From Bin87 sp034423115 (lineage in GTDB: Bacteria; Chloroflexota; Dehalococcoidia; Lucifugimonadales; UBA3495): a stretch of DNA of 64,000 nucleotides. Positions 35,342 through 44,745 of the stretch are shown here, one piece after another; position 1 is the stretch's first letter, and every line of letters starts with the position of its first letter. The stretch covers positions 4,109 through 68,108 of the forward strand of contig DAOUJD010000068.1 in assembly GCA_034423115.1 (NCBI GenBank), written 5' to 3'. The notes under the pieces are model-generated. The model made no database searches. It had not been told where the DNA came from and saw nothing but the letters and a program-made list of their open reading frames with translations. The translations under genes were made by a program, and so were the position numbers.

Positions 35342-36036
35342 TCCTGCAGAGTCTAGACCTGCTCCGACAGGACCCGGTCTCTTTCATCCTAGTCATCGGG
35401 ATCGGGCTGGCCGGCCTGATCGTAGGTTTCACCGTTCACGAGTTCAGTCACGCCCTGACCGCCCATATGCAAGGTGACGACACGGCGCGCCGGATGGGTC
35501 GCTTGACCTTCAACCCGGTCAAGCATATCGACCTGCTGGGGTTCCTGTTGCTGTTGGTGGTGGGGTTCGGTTGGGCGAAACCGGTGCACGTTGATCCTTA
35601 CAATTTGCGGGGCGGAAGGCTCGGAATGTCATTCGTGGCCTTCGCTGGCCCTCTTTCTAACTTCGTCGTAGCCTTTATCCTTGGGCTCGTATTCAGGTTC
35701 GACCTGCTTCCCGTTGTTCTTCACACTCGCGGTATCTCGAGCCCCGAGGAAATTCTAGGGTTCGCCGCTTTCCTCGCTATCTTCTTCAACCTCATCCTGG
35801 GCATATTCAACCTGATACCCCTGCCGCCTTTGGACGGCAGCAAAGTCCTGGGCGGACTCTTGCCCCGCGCCCTCTACGAACCTTACCTCCGCTTCGAGCA
35901 GTACGGCTGGATTCCGTTGATCGCGCTGATCGGAGTCAATCTCATCCTCAGTTACGCATTCGACATCAACTTCCTGGGACGGATATTGCTCCCGCCGGCC
36001 CTGTTCATGTTCCAGTTGGCTACCGGCGTTAGCTGA
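35338..36036 (+). CDS. Site-2 protease-like M50 family membrane metalloprotease
   Basis: The 232-residue membrane protein has the zinc-binding 'VHEFSHALTAHMQGD' near residue 33 (HExxH) and the third ligand motif 'LIPLPPLDGSKVLGGLL' near residue 155. Four to five hydrophobic segments surround them. It resembles the Rip/FtsH-independent M50 branch of proteins that cut membrane substrates; the target is unknown. It begins with a GTG overlapping the previous gene, then ends near a hairpin at 36061. Confidence 0.92.
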   Translation: MILQSLDLLRQDPVSFILVIGIGLAGLIVGFTVHEFSHALTAHMQGDDTARRMGRLTFNPVKHIDLLGFLLLLVVGFGWAKPVHVDPYNLRGGRLGMSFVAFAGPLSNFVVAFILGLVFRFDLLPVVLHTRGISSPEEILGFAAFLAIFFNLILGIFNLIPLPPLDGSKVLGGLLPRALYEPYLRFEQYGWIPLIALIGVNLILSYAFDINFLGRILLPPALFMFQLATGVS

Positions 36037-36060
36037 ATACGCTGGCCATTCGGAGAAGCA

Positions 36061-36089
36061 AAGAGGGGCGACCCATCGGCGCCCCTCTT
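36061..36089. terminator. Hairpin between convergent genes
   Basis: A perfect 10-base stem AAGAGGGGCG (36061-36070) and CGCCCCTCTT (36080-36089) with a nine-base loop lies between the M50 gene and the convergent PPOX gene. It can work on both strands; the minus-strand side ends in CTCTTTG. Confidence 0.7.
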
Positions 36090-36112
36090 CATGCTGCGCG
36101 TTAGGCGCTACT

Positions 36113-36703
36113 TTACGGTCGCAGCGGAATTGGCCGGTTCTCCTGGTTCTCCGTGATCTGGTCGGTGTCCCACAGCTTGGCGAAGTTGTAGGCCCGAGGA
36201 CAATGGCCGTATGACTCCTCGACGTTGATGATGATGCCCTGCAGGTGCTTGGCGTTATCGTCGGTCCAGTAGAGAGACAACTCCACCTTCTGCTGGTCCA
36301 GTTCCTCCTTGTCCACGATGGTAACGGTGCCGTTTACCCTCACCGTGTCGTTTACGCCGGGAATCATGAAGAGCAGCCCGACGTGAGGATTGGAGTCCAT
36401 ATTCTGGTAGGACTGGAACAGGCGGTTGCCGGCCACGTCGGGCAGCAAGAGCCTCGTGTTGTCGATGACCTTCACGAATCCGGGTTTCCCGCCCTTGGGC
36501 GACGCGTCGCAGTTGCCGTCCGGGTCGGCGGATGCCATCACCACGAAGGGCGACGCCTCGATGAACTTCTGCACGAACTCCGACATCTCGCCCTTTACCT
36601 TCACCTTTGCCCTTGCACTCATTTCGCCGAACTGGTCATTGAAACGGCTCCGGTCCTGTTCAATCGTGCAAAGGTCGTCAACTGCTGGGGCTGTGGTAGT
36701 CAT
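36113..36703 (-). CDS. PPOX-class FMN-dependent flavoprotein
   Basis: The 196-residue protein belongs to the pyridoxamine-phosphate-oxidase-like split-barrel family. Features are 'ASPFVVMASADPDGNCDASP' near residue 50, 'GFVKVIDNTRLLLPDVAGN' near 80 and 'NPHVGLLFMIPG' near 105. Members bind FMN or F420. It probably reduces or oxidises small substrates; specificity is not visible. It is a single-gene transcript. Confidence 0.88.
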   Translation of the reverse strand: MTTTAPAVDDLCTIEQDRSRFNDQFGEMSARAKVKVKGEMSEFVQKFIEASPFVVMASADPDGNCDASPKGGKPGFVKVIDNTRLLLPDVAGNRLFQSYQNMDSNPHVGLLFMIPGVNDTVRVNGTVTIVDKEELDQQKVELSLYWTDDNAKHLQGIIINVEESYGHCPRAYNFAKLWDTDQITENQENRPIPLRP

Positions 36704-36849
36704 CTTTCATACCCTCCAGGCATTACAAGTTCCGTGTGATGCCGCACAGAATAACCCAACTGCGTCGCGCGCGCCACCACCTAAAAGTCCCACAAAAAGC
36801 AGCGACGCATCGAAAATTTATCGCCTACCGCTTTGCCGTCCACCAATCG

Positions 36850-36877
36850 AAAAATCCCCCTCCCGTCAGGGATAGGG
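36850..36877 (-). terminator. Rho-independent terminator of the third transporter operon
   Basis: On the minus strand a CCCTATCCC-TGAC-GGGAGGGGG stem (one mismatch) is followed by ATTTTT. It lies 67-94 bases past the stop of the ATPase gene at 36944 and ends the five-gene operon. Confidence 0.7.
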
Positions 36878-36943
36878 ACATGTCCAACTCAATTCAAGAT
36901 ATAACGGCGCATTCCAGTTGCCGGTTGGCGGCATCCGTCATGG

Positions 36944-37957
36944 TCATTCGTAAAGATGGCATGCCGTGGCGTGTCCGGGTTGGTATTCGCGCATCACCGG
37001 GATGTCGGTGGCGCAGCGTTCCATGACAAACGGACACCGGGGATGGAACGCGCAGCCGCCCGGCGGATTCAGCGGCGATGGCACCTCTCCCGTCAGCACG
37101 ATCTCCTCACGCTGCTGCCTGGGGTGAGCGGGCAGGGAGGCCGATATCAACGCTTTGGTGTACGGGTGCTGAGGGTCGGTGAACAGCTCAATGGGCGGAG
37201 CTTCCTCTACGATCTTGCCCAGGTACATCACGCCGACCGTGTGGCTCATGTAACGCACGGTTGCCAGGTTGTGCGCAATCAACAGGTAGCTGAGCTCGTA
37301 GCTGGATTGCAGCTCTTTCAACAGGTTCAAGATCTGGGCGCGGATGGACACGTCCAACGCGGAAACGGGCTCGTCGAGCACGATCAGTTTGGGTCTTGTG
37401 GAAAGCGCTCGCGCAATGGCGATACGTTGGCGTTGGCCGCCGCTGAATTCGTGCGGGTATCGCTCCGCGTGGAACGAATGGAGTCCCACCACCTGCAGCA
37501 GCTCCTGGACCTGGGATCGGACTTCGGACCGGCTGATGCGCTGGTGTGTGATCAACGGTTCCGAAATGATCTGGTCGACCCGCATCCGTGGGTTCAACGA
37601 ACTCCACGGGTCCTGGAATACCGCCTGTACCGACGCCCGGAAGTTTCGGCGTTCCGACCCAGTGAACTGGTTCATCGGACGGTCGTCGAAATAGATGCTA
37701 CCGTCAGTAGGGCGGTCGGCCATGAGCAACATGCGGCTCGTGGTGGTTTTGCCGCAGCCCGATTCACCCACCAGGCTGTAGGTTTGGCCCGGCATGATGT
37801 TGATGGAGATTCCGTCCACCGCCTTGACGGTACCGGTCCGCTTGCGCAGCAGATTTCCCCGGTACACGGGAAAATGGCGCCGGATTCCTTCCAGGCGCAC
37901 CAGCGGGGCGCCGCCGTTGACTGCCGCCCCTGCGGTTGGTGAAGCGACTGCGGCCAT
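36944..37957 (-). CDS. Oligopeptide ABC transporter ATPase, DppF/OppF type
   Basis: The 337-residue ATPase has Walker A 'LVGESGCGKTTTSRML' near residue 52, the signature 'EFSGGQRQRIAIARAL' near residue 160 and Walker B 'KLIVLDEPVSALDVSI'. The C-terminal oligopeptide-transporter Cys cluster 'CAFHPRCPFVMERC' is also present. The ATG at 37957 is the start; a longer reading from 38275 covers the other ATPase antisense-free but out of frame. It lies one base past dppD. ATPases of this kind may also energise cassettes 1 and 2. Confidence 0.95.
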   Translation of the reverse strand: MAAVASPTAGAAVNGGAPLVRLEGIRRHFPVYRGNLLRKRTGTVKAVDGISINIMPGQTYSLVGESGCGKTTTSRMLLMADRPTDGSIYFDDRPMNQFTGSERRNFRASVQAVFQDPWSSLNPRMRVDQIISEPLITHQRISRSEVRSQVQELLQVVGLHSFHAERYPHEFSGGQRQRIAIARALSTRPKLIVLDEPVSALDVSIRAQILNLLKELQSSYELSYLLIAHNLATVRYMSHTVGVMYLGKIVEEAPPIELFTDPQHPYTKALISASLPAHPRQQREEIVLTGEVPSPLNPPGGCAFHPRCPFVMERCATDIPVMREYQPGHATACHLYE

Positions 37958-37958
37958 G

Positions 37959-38924
37959 TTACTCAGACCTCCAGCAGCTCGACGTGTGGCGTGGCGCAAC
38001 CGTAAACTCGTCGGGATATATGCGGCATTTGTCCCAGGCGTGGGGACACCGCGGCGCGAATGAACATCCCGATGGCAATGCGTCCAACGAGGGGGGTTGG
38101 CCCTCGATAGATGGCAGCGTGTCCACGTCCGTATCAAGGTCCGGCACCGACTGGAGCAACGCCTCGGTGTATGGATGGGCCGGATGGTCGAACATGTCCT
38201 CGACGTCGGACTGCTCCACGATCCGCCCGGCGTACATAACCGCCACCCGGTCGCACATGCGCGCCACGATCCCAAAGTCGTGGGTGATGAAAATGATGGC
38301 CGCGCCGGTCTGGTCCTGGATGTCTTTCAGCAACCTCAGGTACTGCAGTTGAATGGTGGCGTCCAGGGATGTGGTGGGCTCATCTGCGATCAACAGGTTG
38401 GGCGCCCTTGATATTGAAATCGCTCCCACCACACGTTGACGCATGCCGCCGCTCATCTGGTGGGGGAAGTTGGTGAGCCGGTCTTCCGGAGCGGGGATTC
38501 TCACGTTGGCCAGCAGTTCAGCCGCTCGCTGCCACAGAGATCGCCTCGGCTCGTTGTATTCCAACCGCAGGGTCTCCACCAGTTGGTCACCTACCGTGAA
38601 GACTGGGTTGAGGGACGTCAATGGGTCTTGCATGACCATGCAGATGCCGGACCCGCGGATCTCGCGCATCTCGGCCCTGCTCTTTTCCAGCAGGTTCTCA
38701 CCAAGGTAATTGATTGATCCGCCCACAATCCGGCCCGGGTGTGGAACCATGCCCAGGATGGACCAGGCGGTCATGCTTTTTCCGGAACCCGATTCCCCGA
38801 CGATCCCTAGCGTTTCGCCCCGATGCAAATCGAAACTGATCCCGTCTACTGCCTTAACCACGCCGGTGCGGGTGAAAAAATGGGTTTGCAGATCTTCGAC
38901 CTGCAGGATTGCATCGTCAGTCAT
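37959..38924 (-). CDS. Oligopeptide ABC transporter ATPase, DppD/OppD type
   Basis: The 321-residue ATPase has Walker A 'IVGESGSGKSMTAWSIL' near residue 38, the signature 'QMSGGMRQRVVGAISI' and Walker B 'LLIADEPTTSLDATI'. The C-terminal Cys cluster is in 'GCSFAPRCPHAWDKC'. It pairs with the DppF-type protein to hydrolyse ATP for peptide import. The permease gene lies 80 bases upstream. Confidence 0.95.
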   Translation of the reverse strand: MTDDAILQVEDLQTHFFTRTGVVKAVDGISFDLHRGETLGIVGESGSGKSMTAWSILGMVPHPGRIVGGSINYLGENLLEKSRAEMREIRGSGICMVMQDPLTSLNPVFTVGDQLVETLRLEYNEPRRSLWQRAAELLANVRIPAPEDRLTNFPHQMSGGMRQRVVGAISISRAPNLLIADEPTTSLDATIQLQYLRLLKDIQDQTGAAIIFITHDFGIVARMCDRVAVMYAGRIVEQSDVEDMFDHPAHPYTEALLQSVPDLDTDVDTLPSIEGQPPSLDALPSGCSFAPRCPHAWDKCRIYPDEFTVAPRHTSSCWRSE

Positions 38925-39004
38925 TTAGCCCCTGATGCGCGGCATCATCGTGGGTCTGTGGTAAGCTTACTGCTCCGCGGTTTATGGCCTACAGCAAAAC
39001 CTGA

Positions 39005-39886
39005 TTATCCCGCCCTTCGCAACTTGGGGTCCAGGTAGTCGCGAAGCCAGTCCCCGAAGAAGTTGAACGCCAGCACGACCACCGTGATCGCTATACCGGG
39101 GAGCAATGACAGCCACCAAACATCCAGGATGACCTCCTGGCCTTCGGCCACCATTATGCCCCAGGCCGGCGCACCGGGAGACAGGCCCAGTCCAAGGAAA
39201 CTCAGCGCGGCTTCAAGCAGGATTATCTGCCCCACCATCAGGCTGGTTATCACCATCAGCGTGTTGGCGACGTTGGGGAAGATGTGGCGCCAGAGAATGA
39301 CCGGCGCTCGTACTCCGGTGATTCTCGCCAGGGTTACGAAGTCATAACCCTTAACGGTCAGCACGTCGCCGCGAATCATGCGGGCAAAGCGCGCCCAAAC
39401 GGTAAGCAGTACCGCCAGGATGATGGCCGGCGGTCCAGGGTTCATAATCACCACCACGACCAACGCCAGTAGGATGGTCGGAAACCCCAACGCGGCGTCA
39501 GTGACGCGCATCAGGACCGCATCGGTCCAACCGCCCCAATACCCGGAAACCAGGCCGATCACCGTCCCGATGATGGCCCCGAGCGCCAACGCGATTACGC
39601 TGATCTGCACAGTTGTGCGCGCCCCGTATATGAGCCGGCTCAGCATGTCACGACCGAGCACGTCGGTGCCCAGCGGATGTGCGCTGGACTCGAAAGGCGC
39701 CAGTTTGCTGTTGACTACGTTCAAACTGGTGGGATCATGGGGAGCCAGCCAGTGGGCAAAAGCCGCGCATATGATAAGCACCAAAAGGACCGCGATGGGA
39801 ATCCACGGCAGTCGCTTCTCGGCGAGGCGTTGTCGCCAACTCTGCGCCGGTTGAGTGGTTTCCAGTACCAGATCTGTCGTCGCCAT
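39005..39886 (-). CDS. Peptide ABC transporter permease, DppC/OppC type (cassette 3)
   Basis: The 293-residue permease has 'LGTDVLGRDMLSRLIYGART' near residue 72 and the EAA-like loop 'LARITGVRAPVILWRHIFPN'. It ends 'FFGDWLRDYLDPKLRRAG'. It shows six predicted membrane segments. It differs clearly from the cassette 1 and 2 proteins, so this cassette is not a recent copy of those. Confidence 0.95.
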   Translation of the reverse strand: MATTDLVLETTQPAQSWRQRLAEKRLPWIPIAVLLVLIICAAFAHWLAPHDPTSLNVVNSKLAPFESSAHPLGTDVLGRDMLSRLIYGARTTVQISVIALALGAIIGTVIGLVSGYWGGWTDAVLMRVTDAALGFPTILLALVVVVIMNPGPPAIILAVLLTVWARFARMIRGDVLTVKGYDFVTLARITGVRAPVILWRHIFPNVANTLMVITSLMVGQIILLEAALSFLGLGLSPGAPAWGIMVAEGQEVILDVWWLSLLPGIAITVVVLAFNFFGDWLRDYLDPKLRRAG

Positions 39887-39906
39887 AGTTGCGGTACCCC
39901 GCAGCG

Positions 39907-40824
39907 TCAGTGCCGGATCCTGGGATCAGCGTACACGTAGAGGATGTCAACAATCAGCGCGGTCAGGATATAGAAGAACGCAGACGCCATTACCGCTGCC
40001 TGCACGACCGGGAAGTTGCGCTGCAGCACACCGTCCAGCATTAAACGACCCAACCCGGGCCAGGCGAATACCTGCTCCACCACGATTGCCCCATTCAGCA
40101 ATCCGGCCAGGCTGATCCCGCTGAAAGTCAGGATCGGTATGAGGGCGTTGCGCAACGCGTGCTTCCATACCACCATCCCATCCTTGAGGCCCTTGATTCG
40201 CGCGAACCGCACGTAGTCGCTATCGAGCACCTCCAGCATGCTGGAGCGTCCCAGCCGCATGATGCCGGCCATGATCGACCAGGCCAACACGAACGAGGGC
40301 AGGATGAAATTCTCGGGCCCCTCACGCCCGTACGTGGGCAAAACCTTGAGGATCGCCCCGAACAGGAGGATCAGCATGATCGCTACCCAGAATTGGGGCG
40401 CGGCCATGCCAAGCACGGCGAATAACTTGCCTCCCTTGTCGAATATTGAGTCGCGTTTCACCGCCGACAGGATTCCCAGTGGCACCCCTATGATCACCGC
40501 CAATGCCATGCCAGCCAGCGCCAACTGCAAGGTCGCCGGCAGCCTTTCCAGCAACAGATCCCGCGTTGGGCGGCGGTCGCGAATGGACAGCCCGAAATCG
40601 CCCTGTACTGCTCCCCTGAGGAATATGAAGTATTGCTCCGGCAAGGATTTATCCAAGCCGAGCTGTTTGCGCACCCGCTCGTAGTCGGTTTTGCTCGATG
40701 CCTCAGGCGGAAGCAATACCAGGGCAGGGTCGCCGGTCAGACGGGTCGCCAGGAACACCAACAGACTGATGACCAGCAGGGTGAAGATGCCCTGGATGAC
40801 CCGTATTCCGATGAATTGCCACAT
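39907..40824 (-). CDS. Peptide ABC transporter permease, DppB/OppB type (cassette 3)
   Basis: The 305-residue permease starts 'MWQFIGIRVIQGIFTLLVI' and ends 'DILYVYADPRIRH'. The coupling loop 'FARIKGLKDGMVVWKHALRN' lies near residue 205. It is 20 bases upstream of its DppC partner and 18 bases after the lipoprotein gene, so the whole set is one operon. Confidence 0.95.
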   Translation of the reverse strand: MWQFIGIRVIQGIFTLLVISLLVFLATRLTGDPALVLLPPEASSKTDYERVRKQLGLDKSLPEQYFIFLRGAVQGDFGLSIRDRRPTRDLLLERLPATLQLALAGMALAVIIGVPLGILSAVKRDSIFDKGGKLFAVLGMAAPQFWVAIMLILLFGAILKVLPTYGREGPENFILPSFVLAWSIMAGIMRLGRSSMLEVLDSDYVRFARIKGLKDGMVVWKHALRNALIPILTFSGISLAGLLNGAIVVEQVFAWPGLGRLMLDGVLQRNFPVVQAAVMASAFFYILTALIVDILYVYADPRIRH

Positions 40825-40842
40825 TGAGAATTGTCGGGAAAC

Positions 40843-42555
40843 CTAGTTCAGTTCCATCGTCCAGATGGCAGTTTGATAAGCCACCACCGGCCACGGTTCC
40901 CATGAGGCGATGCGAGGTCCGACGCCCCATGGCAGGTTCACGTAGCCGGTGCCGAACTCGTAATGTTCCTCGCGCAGGATCTTGTAGGCCTTGTTGAACG
41001 CCTCCTGGCGCAGCGCTGGGTCTACGACCGCCAGCGCGTCCTTAGCCACCGTTATCAGGTCGTCGCGGCGACCGCCCAGGTGCGCGCTGCCTTCCGGGTC
41101 TCCATAGATGGCGTTCGTGATGCTCCCGCCGTCCCACCGAGTTTCATTGGCCCGCACGATCACTTTGCCATCCAGTTGCCGGCCAAACCAGCGCTCACGG
41201 ACGGTAGCGGCCTCTCCCACGATAACCTCAACGTCTATACCTAGGTTCTTTTCCCACATATCGGCGATGAGTTGGGCCTGTTCGGGCAGGAACGGCACGT
41301 CGCCCGCTTTCCAGGTGTGAATTTCCAGCGTGCCGAATCCTTCGCCGTCGGGATATCCGGCATCGACCATCAGTTGTTGGGCCAACTCTGGGTCGTACGG
41401 GAATGGGTCCAGGTCTTCGCTGTAGCCGAGAGCATTAGGAGTAGCCCAGTTCCAACCCTTGGAAACCGCCGCTTCTGGGCCGTAGAGCGAATTGATGATC
41501 GTATCTTTGTCGATTGCGTAGTCCAGGGCCTGGCGGACTTCCTTCTTATTGCACGGGAACTGCTCTTCCCAGCAACCCGGCAACAGTATCCACATGTAGG
41601 AGGATTCCTGGGCCCAAACCATGCGACCGCCGCCGTCTTCAACCTGGTCTTTCACAGCGAGGTTGGCTTCGATCACGTCGGCGTCGCCGGCTCTGAGCGC
41701 GGCTACGCGGGTCGCCACCTCCGGCACCAGGCGCATATCCAGCGTCTGGAACGATGGGCCACGTTCAGGGTCGAAATAATCATCGTAACGTTCCAGCAGG
41801 ATCTGCTCGCTGATGACGTGCTTTTCCAGTCGGAAAGGACCGGCGCCGATGGGGGCGTCGTTGTACCCGTCCTGCCCGAGACTCTCGAAATAGGTCTTGG
41901 GTAGCAGCACGCCGGCGATGCCGAAGCTCAAGTCGGATATGAAGAAGGGGAAGAACGCTTTGGGAGAAACGTGAGTGACCCGCAGCGAGTTGGGACCGGT
42001 GGCCTCAATGCTCGCGGTGTCCGCAGCTTCAGCCTGGATGCTGGGGCTGATCGATTCGGTAACGGCTTCCGGTCCGAACGTGAAGTCCATGGTGAACATC
42101 GCGTCGTCGATGGTCAACGGATCCCCGTTGTGGAAGGTGATCCCCTCTCGAAGCGTGAGATCCCACGACAGTCCGTCTTCCGACACGGTCCAATCGGTCA
42201 ACACCCCTGGAACCATTTCCAAGTTTTCGTTGCCGTTGATCCAGAAGGCGTGCATCTGCCGGCCGTAGGTGGCGGTTTCGCCTACACCGTCGCGAGGGGT
42301 GAAGAGCTCGGTGGCCCACACCGCATTCATCAGCGTAACCTTGCCGCCGGTTTCCTCGGTCATGGCCGCGGGCGGCGCCTCGGTGGCTTCAGCGGCAGCG
42401 GCGGGAACGGCAGTGGCTGCCGGAGCGGCAGTGGGTTCCGCCGCCGGAGCCGCGGCCGATTCTTCGGCCGGGCTACCGCAGGCGCCCAGCATCAAGGTCG
42501 CGAAAATTGCGACCAACACCAGTGATAACTTCGCTCCCAATTTGCGATGCGACAT
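40843..42555 (-). CDS. Peptide-binding lipoprotein, ABC solute-binding family 5 (cassette 3)
   Basis: The 570-residue protein starts at the ATG at 42555, which has AAGGAG upstream; the longer reading from 42654 lacks a signal-like start. It has a lipoprotein signal with the lipobox 'LMLGAC' near residues 19-24 and an Ala/Pro-rich linker to about residue 60. The SBP_bac_5 domain includes 'GLSWDLTLREGITFHNGDPL' and 'EVRQALDYAIDKDTIINSLY'. It delivers ligand to the cassette 3 permeases. Confidence 0.95.
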   Translation of the reverse strand: MSHRKLGAKLSLVLVAIFATLMLGACGSPAEESAAAPAAEPTAAPAATAVPAAAAEATEAPPAAMTEETGGKVTLMNAVWATELFTPRDGVGETATYGRQMHAFWINGNENLEMVPGVLTDWTVSEDGLSWDLTLREGITFHNGDPLTIDDAMFTMDFTFGPEAVTESISPSIQAEAADTASIEATGPNSLRVTHVSPKAFFPFFISDLSFGIAGVLLPKTYFESLGQDGYNDAPIGAGPFRLEKHVISEQILLERYDDYFDPERGPSFQTLDMRLVPEVATRVAALRAGDADVIEANLAVKDQVEDGGGRMVWAQESSYMWILLPGCWEEQFPCNKKEVRQALDYAIDKDTIINSLYGPEAAVSKGWNWATPNALGYSEDLDPFPYDPELAQQLMVDAGYPDGEGFGTLEIHTWKAGDVPFLPEQAQLIADMWEKNLGIDVEVIVGEAATVRERWFGRQLDGKVIVRANETRWDGGSITNAIYGDPEGSAHLGGRRDDLITVAKDALAVVDPALRQEAFNKAYKILREEHYEFGTGYVNLPWGVGPRIASWEPWPVVAYQTAIWTMELN

Positions 42556-43012
42556 AGAGTGTTTCTCCTTGTTAACGGCCATTGAGCGGCGCGCGTCAAC
42601 AAAATTTGAACAGTGTGGCGGGACGGTAGCACATAGCCTAATAGCCGTCAACAATCGTTGCGCAGGGGGGAACCAGAGCGTTTCTGTCCATCAAATTCGC
42701 GCCGAACGACAATAATCGTCGCACGTATTTCCGGTATCGATCTTCGCTGGACCATCAACGTTGGAAAGGTTCGCAGGTTGCTGGAGTCGGGTGATTTGGG
42801 TGTGGACCGGGATGCGGTAACCCAATGGGCTGATCCGGCTTTGTAATATAATCCACGCCACGCCGCCCCATTGTGGGTGCGGATGGCATCTCGAGATTCG
42901 CCAATGGGTTGCCAAACCTACGCACGGTGTCGATGGGTCGGATTCAGTGGCAAACGAGTTGTTGAAAAAAGCTTGGACCAGTTCTAAACGATGAAAAAAG
43001 AGGTGATCAGCC
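42556..43012. other. Intergenic region between divergent cassette 3 and the cupin gene
   Basis: This 457-base stretch has no credible gene. TATAAT at 42847-42852 is a possible plus-strand -10 box for the cupin/MFS genes, but there is no clear -35 hexamer. I looked for DnaA boxes (TTATNCACA) and other origin signs and found none, although strand composition changes near here. Confidence 0.5.
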
Positions 43013-43381
43013 ATGCCACAATTTGTTCGCGTTTACACCGGAGACGACGGCCAGTCGCGCCTTGAGCACTACGATCCGCCGTTCGAGGATTTCCTGGATA
43101 CCGAGGGAGCCTACGGACGGGGCACGCCGATGCAACCGACGTCGGGATTGACCATTCGGATCTCTCCGCCGGATTACTTCCTGGATTTCCACTGCGCCCC
43201 TCGCCGCCAGTACACCGTCACCCTGGCGGGACAGGCGGAGATCGGGTTGAGCGATGGATCGACGCACCGCGTGGGGCCGGGCGACGTGCTGCTGGCTGAG
43301 GACCTGACTGGCGAGGGTCATACCACTCGGGTGGTCGGGGGCGAGGAAAGGGTGTACCTGGTGATTCCGTTGGCGGACTGA
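43013..43381 (+). CDS. Cupin-domain protein
   Basis: The 122-residue protein is a single small beta-barrel cupin. It has 'PDYFLDFHCAPRRQYTVTLAG' near residue 53 and 'HRVGPGDVLLAEDLTGEGHTT' near 85, the two cupin motifs with candidate metal-binding His residues (the canonical HxH is reduced to single His). An AGGTGAT-type site precedes the ATG. It is 32 bases upstream of the first MFS gene, so it may share its regulation. Confidence 0.82.
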   Translation: MPQFVRVYTGDDGQSRLEHYDPPFEDFLDTEGAYGRGTPMQPTSGLTIRISPPDYFLDFHCAPRRQYTVTLAGQAEIGLSDGSTHRVGPGDVLLAEDLTGEGHTTRVVGGEERVYLVIPLAD

Positions 43382-43413
43382 CCACCGCGAGGGTCGCCGT
43401 CGACATCGATTCC

Positions 43414-44730
43414 ATGAGCCTGGCGCAGTCTGACGCCGAGGTAACTTCCGCTCCGGCACCGAGCAGCCGGGGCGGAATCTTTTACGGATGGTGGGTGCTG
43501 GCGGCCGCAGCGACTTTGGGGTTCTGCGCGTTCGGGGTCGTGATACCCGGTTACCTGGCGTTCTCGGTGCCCATCAGATCGGAACTGGCTTTGAGTTCCG
43601 GGCAGTCCGCGTTCATCGTGGGCGCGGCCTGGGGCATTGGAGACATCACCTCGTTGTTGGCCGGGTGGTTGGCGGACAGGTATGGCGCCCGGCGTTTCGT
43701 ATTGGTAGGAGGATTGCTGTGTGGGTTTGGGTTCGCCGCGCTGGGGTTGGCGCAATCGTTCTGGGCGATAGTGCTGGGGTACACGATAGTTGCTTCGGTG
43801 GGCCGCGGGCTGGGAATTTTCCCGACGCTGATGATGGTGGTGAACCAATGGTTTGACGACCGCAAAGCGTTGGCACTGGCGATTATCAACACGGCGGTGA
43901 CCGCCGGAGCGGCCGCACTGCTGCCGGCATTGAGCTTGGCCGGCGGCCATATTGGTTGGCGCGCGGTAGCGTTGATCGCCGGCGGGTTGGTGTGCGCTCT
44001 GACTTTGCCGGCGGCGGCAATAATCCGCAGCAGGCCGGAGGATATGGGGTTGCAACCCTATGGAGCGGACACTGGCACACCTGACCGAGCGGCCGGAGCC
44101 GCACGGGGGGAACCGGAACACGCGGAGCAACGAGGCAACTATTCGGTAAGGGAGGCGCTGGGAACGCTGTCGTTCTGCGCGTTGGCGATCGGGGCCATAC
44201 TGCGGACGGTTCCGTCGGACGTTTTGGTCATCAATCAGATACCGTTGCTGATATGGAAAGGGGTCGCAGAGGAGCGAACGTCGGTTTACCTTTCCATAAC
44301 CTACTTCGCCACGATACCGGCGCGATTCGGGATGGGGTTGGCGGCCATGTGGGTTTCGCCGCGCTGGATGCTGAGCGCAGGGATGGCGATGGTGGCGTTG
44401 TGCACCGTAGCGGCGCTGCTACTGCGGGGAGATGCGGTGGCATGGTTCCTGATTATCTCGTCGGCCACCGGTCAGGGGGTGAGTTCGCTGGCTTGGATCA
44501 CGGTTGGGGAATACTTCGGGCGGCGGAGTTTCGGGACGCTGGTGGGATTGATGACGGTGTTCTACGGGGTCAGCGGCTTGATTGTGCCGGCCGTCGCGGG
44601 GTCGGTATTTGACCAGACAGGGAGTTTCGTACCCGTGCTGCTGGCGGTGGGAGTCCTGCAGGCCATCTCGGCCGGCGCGTTTTCGCTGGTAAAACGGCCG
44701 GCTGCCGATGAGGACGAGGATGCGGATTAG
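43414..44730 (+). CDS. MFS transporter, OFA-like (tandem copy 1)
   Basis: The 438-residue protein has 12 predicted membrane segments. It begins with 'GIFYGWWVLAAAATLGFCAF' (residues 18-37), and has the MFS motif 'GWLADRYGARRFVLVGG' between helices 2 and 3 and the central loop near residue 215. It resembles oxalate/formate-antiporter-like monocarboxylate carriers. Its neighbour at 44746 is a paralogue with the same start pattern, so the pair arose by tandem duplication. Confidence 0.92.
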   Translation: MSLAQSDAEVTSAPAPSSRGGIFYGWWVLAAAATLGFCAFGVVIPGYLAFSVPIRSELALSSGQSAFIVGAAWGIGDITSLLAGWLADRYGARRFVLVGGLLCGFGFAALGLAQSFWAIVLGYTIVASVGRGLGIFPTLMMVVNQWFDDRKALALAIINTAVTAGAAALLPALSLAGGHIGWRAVALIAGGLVCALTLPAAAIIRSRPEDMGLQPYGADTGTPDRAAGAARGEPEHAEQRGNYSVREALGTLSFCALAIGAILRTVPSDVLVINQIPLLIWKGVAEERTSVYLSITYFATIPARFGMGLAAMWVSPRWMLSAGMAMVALCTVAALLLRGDAVAWFLIISSATGQGVSSLAWITVGEYFGRRSFGTLVGLMTVFYGVSGLIVPAVAGSVFDQTGSFVPVLLAVGVLQAISAGAFSLVKRPAADEDEDAD

Positions 44731-44745
44731 CATGGCGACATCCGG

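Noticed and set aside
37958..38275. N-terminal extension of the DppF-type ATPase
   Set aside because: It overlaps the DppD gene in another frame and translates to low-complexity sequence; the family start is at 37957.
42556..43012. Replication origin at the apparent composition switch
   Set aside because: No DnaA boxes, AT-rich unwinding element, dnaA, dnaN or gyr genes are present.
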